Below, in pieces: positions 41,061-51,186 of a stretch of DNA of 64,000 bases. The stretch comes from Cercozoa sp. M6MM (Eukaryota; Endomyxa: Ascetosporea), in NCBI GenBank assembly GCA_040357565.1, contig JBDODJ010000052.1; one strand, 5' to 3'. The position numbers were made by a program, and so were the translations under genes. Numbering within the stretch: position 1 is the first letter of the stretch; each line of letters begins with the position of its first letter. The notes beneath the pieces were generated by a model. That model was not told the origin of the DNA, ran no database searches, and saw only the letters and a list, made by a program, of their open reading frames with translations.

Positions 41061-44000
41061 CTAGCTAGTTGCGGGGCCGGGGTCTCCCTCAGGCGCACGC
41101 GCACGTTCATGGTCACAATCACTCGTGTTCGCAGATGCCTCCGCACTGCAGCTTGGGTACTCGTCTTTTTTCGCGCACATAAGGTGCGCAAATACACTCT
41201 CCTGCAACCCAAAGTAGGCGTATATGGATGCAAGGGGAGGGGTATGAGAGTAATGTAAAGGCACCAGCAAGGCGGCGTAGTACTCGCTCTCACTGGTACC
41301 GCGTGAGCGCGAGCGTGTGCGCAGATTCGTAAGTGCCCAGACCACCTGGGGGAGGGGTAAGGGGTAGGGTAGGAGTAGGAGTAAAGATGCAGTACCCGAG
41401 GCAGCCGGTACAGCTTGGCTTGGACCGTGCAGAACAAGAAAATTGGAAAGAAAATGTCGGCACCGATCGCTTCATCTACCGGGGGGGGGGGGGGGGTTAA
41501 TCGGCCACACCTCGCAGCCCAAAGGGGGGGGCGGGTGAACATACTATGACAGGCAGTATCGTCGGGACGACGACAGCGGCGGTACTGCTGCGCCAGTTCA
41601 TGCATCAGTTCGACCGCGTCCTTCAGGCAGCACAGGACTACAACGGGGGTTGTGTGTGTGTATGTATGTATATGTGTGTGTGTGTTAAGTGGCCAAGCGT
41701 ACTGGCAGACGGTTCGTAAAGGTCGCACAGACGTGCCAAAAGTTCGATCGCTCTGGCGTAAGGTTTCTCGCTACAGGGGGGGGGGGGGGGGGCGGTAAAG
41801 GGTAAGGGGTATAAGGTAAAGGGTAAGGGGTATAAGGTAAAGGGAAAAGGGTATGAGGTAAAGGGTAAGGGGGTATAAGGTAAAGGGTAAGGGGTATAAG
41901 GTAAAGGAAGAGGTAGAGCTAAAGGGCTATGGGGCCGAAGACATCCCTACCCCGGCAGAGAGTGTATCCGCTGTTCTCGCTGTTGCGACAACTGCAGCGA
42001 CAACTGCGAACCTTTCGACGTTTCTGGAGGCGGGGTGGAGAGGGGTAGGTAAAGGGAGTAAGAGGGGTAAAAGGGGGTAAGAAACTACGCGAGCTGAATG
42101 TCCGTGTCGACTGCGAGGACGATGTCGCAGTGCTCACTTCGATCCTACCGGGGGGGGGGGGGTAAAGAGGGCGGGGGGGGGGGGGGGAAGAAGTTACGGC
42201 TCCAACAGAGGCGAAGCGACGCCGCCAGTTTGCGTGTGTCGTCGCAACACATCTATGACGGAGGTGGGGGTATGAGGGGGTGGCTGGGGAGGAAGAGAAA
42301 CTCTACCAGGCGAGCGCGAAAACGACAACGAAAAATCGACGTCGTCGATGTCACTGTCGACGTGGTGGCTGGCCACTACAGGAGGGGGGCAAAGTGGATG
42401 GAGATAAGAGGGTGCGGGGGGGGGGGGGNNNNNNNNNNNNNNNNNNNNNNNNNNNNNNNNNNNNNNNNNNNNNNNNNNNNNNNNNNNNNNNNNNNNNNNN
42501 NNNNNNNNNNNNNNNNNNNNNNNNNNNNCCCCCCAGATACCAACGAGCGGACTGAGGTGCGCGCTGAGTCGAATGTTGCGACTCACCGACAGGCCGGGAT
42601 CAACGACGGTGTCACTGATCACTGAGTGATCGCGATGATGATCGCGGTGATAATCCACGATGTCACTCTGGGTATCAGCGACGGTGTCGTGACCCAGGAC
42701 GGCGATGTGCTCGCTCACCGTGTCGTTCAGCGTGTCGTTCAGCGTTTCGTTCAGATTGACTGTGAGGGGCAAAGAGGTAAAGAGGTAAAGGGTGGTGGGT
42801 GATGGGGGGGGGGGGGTATAACTTCGCACACCAGTGGCGTCGTGCTCGTAAAAGGACTCGTTAACACGTGCCGCCAGTGACATGCGAGTCATAGCACTGT
42901 CGTCACCATCACCGTCACCGTCACCGTCACCGACATCAAGGACGGTGTCGAAACTGTCGTTGCTGTTGATGCCGCCACCGTCACTGCCGCCAGTGGCACT
43001 GTTGATCGATCGGTCGATCGAGAGGTCCGCAAAGCCCTCCGACGACAGGTCGCACTGCAAGAGACATCGGGTAAATACGGGTAAGGGAGGGCAAGGGATA
43101 CGCGCCAACACACCGACCGAAACTCATCATCGATCCCGATTTCTTTCTCGGACAACAGCGACATCCCTGCAGATTAGAGGTGGGGGGGGGGGGATGCAAG
43201 GGGAGGGGGTAAGTACACTCCAACTGTCGCCGCAGCACAGCTTCGTTGTTCTCAAAGCGCAAAAAACGTCCTTCGGCGGCGCGTCCGTGCGCCACGACGC
43301 CGGCACTACGGGGGGAGGGTAAAGGGGTAGGGAGGGGAGGGGGTAAAGGACCAGTGGCCTACCTGGCTAACTGTCGCAGCAACAAGCGGCGCACCAGAAG
43401 TGCCAGCAATCCCTTGAGTGACCTCCTGTGGCAAGGGTAGAGAAGGGGTACAGGGAGGAGTAAAGAGAGGGGTTAAAAAAGGGGTAAAGGGAGGGAAGGG
43501 AAGGGTAAAGGGAGGAAAAGGAAAGGGTAAAGGGAAGGGCAAAGGGGGGTAAAAGGACAGGTAAAAGGACGGGTAAAGGGAGGGGTAAAGAGAGGGCTAA
43601 GGGGGTAAAGCAGCACAAACCTCGGCGCCAACGCGCTCGCGAATTCATCGGCAAAACTCAAAAACTCACGGATCTCCGATGGCTACAATATGTCCATATT
43701 GGACAAGCACCGGTACAGATGTACATACAGACTTTATGTACAGTGCAATTGTACCAAAATTAACTCATTGTCTTTGGCTCGAAAACTGCGCAGTTGCGAC
43801 CGCAGCAGTTTGCCGTGTTTTCTGGGGGTAAGGGGGAAAGGGGATAAGAGGATAAGGAGATAAGGGGATAAGGAGAGAAGGGGACAAGGGAATAAGGGGA
43901 TAAGGATAAGGAGTGATGAATACCTCCTGGTGTCAAACAAAACGGCGAACAGCTCCTCTTCGGCCCGCGTGCACACCTGCAGTCAACATAATGATGCATA

Positions 44001-45385
44001 GACATTACCCCCCCCCCCTTACCCCTACCTGGTACACGGGCCGACTTTCGTAGAAAGCACTGGCGAGTGTCAGCAGACGTTCCACGCGCTGCCTGGTCGA
44101 CAGTGACTCTAACTCTGGGATAGGAGAAGGGGGTAGAGGGGTGGGAGGTGGGAGTCAAGATGGGTACCTTTCACATTGACCTGTGCTTGCGTCAGCTGTT
44201 TTCGACACGTGTCCCACACTTGCTCCTGCATCAAGGTCGGGGTAAAGGGTAAGGGGTAAAGGGTAAGGGGTAAAGGGTAAGGGGTNNNNNNNNNNGGGGT
44301 AAAGGGTAAGGGGTAAAGGGTAAGGGGTAAAGGGTAAGGGGTAAAGAAGGTAAAGGAAACTGCACCTCAGCAGTTGTGTCGCGCGACCGAGCGCGCACAC
44401 AACTCGACAACGAGAAACGCGACAGGCGCCGGAACTCGCCTTCCGTATCGACACCTGTGCCAGTAGGGAAAGTAGAGGGGACGAGGGGCAAAGAGAGGGT
44501 AAAGAGGGGAGTAAAGACACGCACCCAAGCTGACCGAGGGCCCGGAGAAACCGCTGCCGTGCAACTGAGCGTACGCCAGCGAGGCTTGCACATCCTGCCA
44601 GAAGGATTAAATGGGGATGGGGTGGGGTAGAGGAAGTTAAAGCTACCAACAGTGTCGAGATACGCAACTCCATGTTCTCCAGTTCGTTCCGCAGTCTCCG
44701 CGTCGACATCTCTGAGTCAAGAAGTCAATATCCCCCACCTCGAAATAGAAGACACAGGGCAGTACCACGAGCAGCACACAGAGTCCGCAGCGCCAAAAGC
44801 GAGCGACGCCATGCAAAAGCAAGCTCGCATTGCGCACGTTGAAAGGCAAGTTTTTCCTGTTTGAAACAAGCGACTTCTCTCTCCACAACTCGACTGAACT
44901 CAAGGTACGCGTTTCGCAGCTTTCTTGGTGTACTTGAGCGCCGACTTTTCCAGTGCGGCGAATTTCTTTCGCCAGGTTTTTATTGTGCGTTTTATTGCGC
45001 GCAACTGTTCATCCCAAAAAGTGACCTATGTCATATCCTGGTGAACCCCGTCGTACCTGCTGCTTGAGCAGAGAAATCTCTGCCTCGCGCAATGGCCTCG
45101 GTCTCTTCCTGTGCCCTAGTCAGACAGTTGATATTCAATACGCGCATACAGGCACAAGAAAAGCTACTAGGACGAGGTGAAGTCGGTTTCTCCGCCTGGA
45201 ACAACAATTAAATGATAAGACGTTCGGGTCTGCCAACGACTCCGGGGCAAATAATGTACCTCATTAAAATAGTCTTCTGAGACTGTGAAACGCTGCAGCA
45301 GCCTACCCGAGTGCATACCGAGTAAACAAAGTCTCGGGGGAACGTTCAACACTGCGATTGCTTCTATCCGCGAGCCACATTTCAT
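41061..45385 (-). CDS. VPS9-domain Rab5-type guanine exchange factor
   Basis: About 20 short exons. Candidate ATG at 45385 (MKCGSRIEAIAVLNVPPR); helical/coiled segments follow (FSRVVEREVACFKQEKLAFQ, RRSLLALRTLCAAR joined in phase to EMSTRRLRNELENMELRIST, EQVWDTCRKQLTQAQVNVK, RVERLLTLASAFYESRPVYQ), then acidic and Ser/Asp-rich linkers with a repeated LNDT motif (NETLNDTLNDTVSEH) and a DGDGDGDGD run. The VPS9 domain is at the C-terminus: SEKPYARAIELLARL, CCLKDAVELMHELAQQYRR, DEAIGADIFFPIFLFCTVQA and SRGTSESEYYAALLESVF. The catalytic Asp (GAD) and Tyr (EYYAALL) are kept. TAG at 41063-41061. Predicted to activate Rab5-family GTPases on endosomes. A 100-N gap (42429-42528) lies in an intron. The 5' exons before 44709 are less certain. 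Confidence 0.78.
41740..44360. repeat. GGGTAAAGGGTAAGG-type repeats filling VPS9-gene introns
   Basis: Many introns of the VPS9 gene are dominated on the + strand by GGGTAA(A/G) units, GGGGATAAGG variants and poly-G runs (coding strand TTACCC and poly-C). Clearest blocks: 41798-41912, 43320-43370, 43435-43615, 43825-43915 and 44238-44345 (Ns at 44286-44295). Confidence 0.88.
42429..42528. other. 100-N assembly gap
   Basis: Run of 100 Ns flanked by poly-G on the left and poly-C on the right. The flanks are complementary, so the join may hide an inverted or misassembled poly-G tract. Confidence 0.99.
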
Positions 45386-45496
45386 TTGTTAAGGCCGCGC
45401 CGTTTGGAGGGATGCTTGCTGTTTCTCATTGTTTAGATACGCCACCAGAAGTTTAAGCATTGTGAACACGTATCCACGTTGTTCCACTGTTTGGAA
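45386..45496. promoter_or_regulatory. Shared 5' region, VPS9 gene / HECT ligase
   Basis: Only 111 bp between divergent start codons if both starts are right. No motif named. Confidence 0.4.
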
Positions 45497-48400
45497 ATGT
45501 GGCAAGTCGAAAGGTACACTTGTTTTTTCTCTTGGACCGTGCGAGACATTGTAAAGGTGTCATTGTTGCAGATTCGACGGTAAAGTAGGACGTCGGCAGC
45601 GGTGCGTTTAATTCACAGTGTATGCTGGCCGTTCTGTTGATTCATTTTGCAGCTCCAATCTCGGCGGTCGACGTGCTCGCGGCACCGATGTACCTTTGGC
45701 TTGTGAGGTTGTTTCCGCGGCTTTAGAGATGCTTTAAAACCTCGGGCAGGCGCAAAAGTCGCGAAAGGAGCTTCTGCAGAGTGCACACATGCAGCGCGTG
45801 AATCTGCAACAACAGCGCTTTCGTTCCGAAGTACGCACACTGTGTGAGTTGAGAAAAACTGAGTTGTCTCACGTGACTTGTGTTGGCAGGCTGCTCTGAA
45901 GATTCAACGGAGTTTTCGCGCACACCGCGCGCGAAGATTACTCCGCGAACGACTGCGCCGCGAATTTGATCAGTCGAGTTCGTTTCTCTTCTGTTTTGCA
46001 AGACGAGTTTATGCCAGACAAGTTTATGCCAGACGAGTTGTGCAAGACGAGTCTGTGTGTGCAGAGGACCCGCTACAGAGAGCGAGACTGGCGCCGTTTT
46101 TCGCTGTTGGCGGCGATGAGTACCTTTTGCTTAAATACAGTGTGCAAACTAGTCTCTCTTTGAGTGTGCGTGTTGGTTACAGAGCACGTGTCGACGCTGT
46201 GCTGGCACATTGGGAACACGAACCGCGTGCTGACACTGTTCGGCAAGTGCAGCGCCTGCTATGCGTGTAGCTTGCGCTTGTTTCTCTTGTCTATTTGTAC
46301 TCTGTGAGTTAACTCAATACTGTTGGACCCAGTCGAGTAAAGTCAATCAAGAACGGGACTGAGGTGTGTTTCACTGTCTGTTTATTTTTTGGACATGTTA
46401 ATATTCGTTGCTTTCACAGTTGCTCAAGAAACTTAACATTGCTTTGAAGACTTGTTCATTTGGTACACTCTATGTGTGTGATATGGGTAATCTTGCGACA
46501 GGGAAGTGTGCCTCAGGCGAATGGAATGCGGAGGACTTGTTTTTTAATGCTCGCCGAGTTGTGGTATCAATCAACAGGGTGTCCTCGCCATTCTAAACAC
46601 TGGAGTGCAGGGCACACTGACTGCTCAAGCGCAACTGATCGGCGTGTGCGCTCTGTTGTTCCAGCTGGCGAAGCGAACGTCGCTGGGCAGGTAGTTTTCA
46701 TGCATCCTAGGGTGTGTGTGTACTGTGCTGTTTCGGCAGGGAGCATTTGCTGGCTTTCATACTATTGACTCCGAATGTTATGGTACATTGTGTGTCGCTA
46801 AAACGATGCAATATAGTCAAAATGTACTTTGGGTGTAGGAGCGTTTGAAAGAGTCGCCTTTATTTGCAAGTAGCAAGTCGTTGGTGTTGCATGCGCCGAG
46901 ACTACCCTCATTGGGTGCTTCGGCCTCGGTTGTTCAATCGAATCTTCGTCCTGTTCTGGCAGATGCCACTCTGCAGACTGGCTGTAATTGCCCTTCCTTT
47001 TCTTTGAAAGCTCCACTGTTATGTCGAAGTTTGAGTAGCGCAATTCTTGGCGACTCATGCGCATGTCTTGTGGTACGATTCTTCTCTCTCTTTTATGCTT
47101 ACCCACCGACTGATCGAACAATGTGCCAAATAGGAGGATCTGGCACCAACACGCAAAGCAGTCGAAAAACACGCACCTTGCTGTCACGGCTTTCGATAAA
47201 AGTGTACCTACTCATCCGATATATTACCCCAAGGTGTACATAATACTTTGTATTACGTAGCCAACGTGGTCGACACTGGCCTTGTTGGCGTGCACCCTGC
47301 AGTGTGAGAGTCTGCATTATGCGCACTGCCTTGACAGTGGCGTTACAAATGGACACGTGGCACGTGCGTTGCCTCTCGCATTAGGCACCTCGGTTGTTTC
47401 AAGCGTCTTGCGTGGTACCTGACTCCCAGGCTGGTGTTGCTATCCTCTGCTGTCAGTCAGAGTGACGCATGATGTGAGTAGTGGCACTGAATTACGTGGT
47501 CACTACCGAAAATGCATATCGCACGCGACACGTGCCTGTGCCTCTGTTCCGGAGTGTCCATCGGGCACCCCAGCAGGTGCAGAAACGTCTGGAACCGCCC
47601 TCTGTGCGACCGGTAGACTGCATACTCTCTTTCTCGTGTATTAAAGTACCATGATAATTTGCGCAGGAGGAGATTAGAATTGTACTCGGGTTGTGCGCCT
47701 TCCTGCAACTGTAGTTGTATCTTTACCGCTCTCACTAGCCCTTTACTTCTTTTGTCTCCCCCAGGTACGTTCATGAAGCACAAAGCTCGAGTCAGCTGCC
47801 TCTACCTGGTAGAGAGTCTTTTCTCTCATGCCGTTAGTTTAGTTTGGGGGCAAGGTGGAGTAATGCGTTGTAGCCGACGATATTCTGCACGTCGTGCGGC
47901 GCCTTCGCGACGTGGCACGTGCGGTTTTCGTGCCGCGTCTGGTGGACCCATCAAATGGTCACCGAGTCAACTCAGCGAGCAGTGATCAGTCTAGCGGTCA
48001 CATGAGTTATCAGACGAGTGAGCAATCCGGCGATCAAACTGGAGATCACCCGGTGAGCCACTGCGTGCGTCTGTTGCGACTCTGCCTGGCACGTGCTCTC
48101 ACCGTCACCGTGAACGCACCGATCGCGAGTGAGCGTACGCGTGCACGTGTGCGACAGGTACGCTTGTTTACAGTCGAAAAGGGACCACTGAAAAGGGACC
48201 AGTTGAAAGGGAACAGTTGAAAGGGAACAGTAAGAAGGGATTAGTGAAAAGAGACCACCTGCTGACACGTGTACACTGGCAGATGATCGAGTCGACCTTT
48301 GACGACACGCTATACGACGCGCTGCAGCAGCGTGACGCCGAGGCAATGGCCGATGCCGATCACGCCGACGACCAAGATCATGACGGCGGCGCCGACGACG

Positions 48401-50984
48401 GCAAAGTCGGCATCAGGGACACAGTGCCACCGGTGTGCATTCCGCGCGAGACGCGCATGCGACTGCTGGCGTCGCGTGTGCGCGAATCGCACAGAGCACA
48501 GTGTACTCGCCCCTTCCAGACATATCTGTATCTATGCATATATTTATATATATATATATCTTTATTATAATATATGTTTATATTTATATATATTTATATA
48601 ATATATGTTTATATTTGTATATTTATATATTTCTATGTATTTATATTTATATATATATAGATGTATATGTATGCATGCATGTGTCCAGTACACGACGATG
48701 CCGTGCACCTGCGAATCCACCGTGATCGCTTGTTCGCCGATGCACATGCACAGGTACGCACTCTGGTGAAGGTATGCGTAAGAGTAACTTGTGTGCTGAT
48801 AGATTCTGCGACTGAACGACATTGCACTTAAAGCGCGTTGGCGTGTCGTTTTCGTTGATCAGTTCGGACGACAAGAAGTGGGTACATTTTGGCTGTTCTA
48901 AGTTTACGCTAAAACTGCGTCTGTCCCTGCGTTAAATGGACGAATGGAGCAGGTATTGATGGCGGCGGTCTTTACAAGGAGTTTCTGGCCGAGTTTTTCG
49001 AGCGCGTGTTCGACCCGCGACACGGCCTGTTCCGCAGCACGAGCAATGTATCTGCTCACCATACTGCCCTACCTGCTTTAAGCGTTACTATGTGTACAGG
49101 GCGACTTGTACCCATCACCGGCGGCGTACCTGGGCAATGTTGGCAACGAAAGCACAGTGGAGGAACACTTCGAACTGATCGGCATCGTCATGGGCAGAGC
49201 ACTCTTCGACGGCGTCACAATGGCGGCGCGTTTCTCGCCTTCCTTCCTGCGTCTCATCATCAACGCTGTCATCACTGGTGCGAACACATTGTCTGTGTGT
49301 TGTCTACCTGGTCATGTGTCTGTGTGTGTTTGTCTACCTGGTCATGTGTCTGTGTGTGTCTTCTGACGAAATGACTGCAGGTGTTACCGCCTTTGTGATG
49401 GAGGACGAAGACAGCGAAAGCGAAAGCGAAGGCGAGAGTGACGAAGAGAGTGAGGACAGTGAGAGCGATCACTACGAGAACGACGATGACAGTGATGAAG
49501 AGAGTGACGACGAGGACGGCGACTTGAAACGTGCCACCGATATGGCCGTGTGCCTGCCTGCCATGCTGTCTGAACTGGAAGGTACCACTACCCACGTTGT
49601 TTGCCCATATAATATATATATATATGCATGTGTACATATATGTATATGTCGGTTGTTATGCTTGTGATGTTAGCATTCGACTCGGCTTTGTACCGCGGGT
49701 TGTGCGCTCTGCGCGATGCCTCGCCTGAGCAGGTGTGTCGCGTTTGTCCCATGTATGTACAGTACTCGTCTATTTCAGAACGCTTTGCTTGTAGTTCGGA
49801 CTCATTCTGGGCGACGATGCCTACTTCACAGCGCAGGTAAGCAGTCATAGTCCTCGTGCACACGTAGTTATCTGCACACACACACACACACACACCTGGA
49901 CAGGTATCAGAACTAGGCGTCATGCGGGAGGTACCGCTGTGCCGAGGTGGTGCGAAACGCCGCGTGACGCACCGCAACCGTCTGCAGTACATCGTACGAT
50001 ACCCTGCGTTATGTCGTTGCTGTTTCGATTGTTTCTTGAGAGTACTTTCATTGTTTAACAGATGCAACTCACGCAGTTCCGTCTGCGAACGCAGCAGGAA
50101 CAACAGACGCGTGCACTGGTTCATTTCCTCCCTTCTTATTTGTCTGGGCGGTGTTTGCCGTGTCAATAAGTGTGTATGGCAAGTGCTGTGCGTGACAGGT
50201 GACAGGCCTGCTGCGTGTACTACCAGTGCGCTGGCTGCGCTTGTTTTCGCCAGACGAGTTGCAACATTTGCTCTGCGGACACGATGGTGTGTTTTCCTTT
50301 CGTCATACGGATTATTCCTACTCGTGCGCACAGATTTTGACGTGGCGGAACTTCGTGCTGCGGCACATACGAACATCGTAGGCGACACTGCACGTGGTTC
50401 CCAGGTCATCCAGTGGTTCTGGGACATCCTCTTTGGTACACGCACAAACTTTCCCTGTTTGTTACTCAGTACAATACACATAAGTGTATACATATATATA
50501 TTATATGTATAAATTTTACATTGCAGAAATGACGGCCAAGGAACGAAGTCAGCTGCTTCGATTTGCAACGTACCCTTATTGCATCCTTAAGTACATACAT
50601 ACTCGTTCCCTACACTCCTGTGTTTTACCTAGTTCGTCACCACGAGCGCCGTTGCTCGGTTTCGATGCTCTGCGGCCACGCTTTGCCGTTGCTGTCAAGT
50701 ATGTGAAACACCCCCGCATGTCAACGCGAGCCTCTTCCGCGACAAATTGGGTGTGTTTGTGCAGCACGAATGGAGACCCGGATGCGCTTCCGACCGCCGC
50801 TACGTACCGTGTTTTACATGGTCCAGTACCATTGGAAGCCAAGTGTGGTTTCTTGATTTGTTGTGCATCCTTGGGTTATAGGTGCGTTAACATGCTTCGT
50901 CTCCCTCCTTCACATACTCGCGCCTCACTCGAACGAGCCTTGCGCCAGGCGCTGGAGCATGCCACCGGCTTCGGTCTGAGCTGA
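45497..50984 (+). CDS. UBE3C: UBE3C-like HECT E3 ubiquitin ligase
   Basis: Starts MWQVER at 45497, spliced in phase to FDGKVGRRQRSNLGGRRARG, matching the UBE3C-type N-terminus. Next AQKSRKELLQSAHMQRVNLQ and an IQ-like motif AALKIQRSFRAHRARRLLRE. Middle exons are divergent. The HECT domain runs from about 48680: IDGGGLYKEFLAEFF, GDLYPSPAAYLGNVGNEST, LIGIVMGRALFDGVTMAARF, FGLILGDDAYFTAQ, THRNRLQYI, FSPDELQHLLCGHD, QVIQWFWDILF, EMTAKERSQLLRFATY, APLLGFDALRPRF, LPTAAT|CVNMLRLPPSHT with the catalytic Cys opening the last exon, and the C-terminus HATGFGLS, TGA 50982-50984. An acidic insert of roughly 45 residues sits in the N-lobe after LRLIINAVIT. The last two exons meet at an in-phase AC|G codon. 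Ubiquitin-chain elongation on proteasome substrates is the family role. Confidence 0.88.
46001..46054. repeat. 15-bp direct repeat near IQ-motif exon of HECT gene
   Basis: AGACGAGTTTATGCC at 46001-46015 and a one-mismatch copy at 46016-46030, then two degenerate copies. In the open frame it reads VYARQ VYARR VVQDE, so it may be coding. Confidence 0.8.
48174..48256. repeat. 14-15 bp degenerate tandem repeat in HECT gene
   Basis: Six imperfect units of the type GAAAAGGGACCAGTT, with GGACC/GGAACAG variants, just upstream of the exon that starts near 48284. Confidence 0.82.
48533..48665. repeat. (TA)n-rich tract in HECT-gene intron
   Basis: TATATT/TATATA blocks fill the intron before the exon encoding VHLRIHRDRLFADAHAQ. 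Confidence 0.85.
49290..49364. repeat. 32-bp tandem duplication in HECT-gene intron
   Basis: Two near-identical copies containing GTCTACCTGGTCATGTGTCT, back to back just upstream of the acidic-insert exon. Confidence 0.85.
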
Positions 50985-51008
50985 GTTTTAATGCCTCCTC
51001 AGTTTCGG

Positions 51009-51073
51009 CCAGCGCGAAGCTTGTACACCAGCGCGAAGCTTGTACACCAGCGCGAAGCTTGTACACCAGCGCA
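51009..51073. repeat. 19-bp tandem repeat, three exact copies
   Basis: CCAGCGCGAAGCTTGTACA at 51009-51027, 51028-51046 and 51047-51065, plus a partial fourth. It lies between the HECT stop and the ankyrin-gene start. The unit contains the palindrome AAGCTT. Confidence 0.95.
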
Positions 51074-51186
51074 GAAGAAACTAGTCCGGCAGTAAAAAAG
51101 TATAGCAATCACTCAAAACGGCCCAGGAGAACTTCAACGTATTTAAAACCTGCTAGAGTTGCCAAAAAACCCGCTAGAGCTGCCCG

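Noticed and set aside
41798-44345. GGGTAAA repeats as interstitial telomere DNA
   Set aside because: GGGTAAA is not a rotation of TTTAGGG or TTAGGG, and the units are irregular and confined to introns of one gene.
45167-45385. N-terminal exon of the VPS9 gene as a separate Vps39-like CNH-domain gene
   Set aside because: Resemblance is weak and short; downstream helical exons fit a single gene, though this remains the least certain part.
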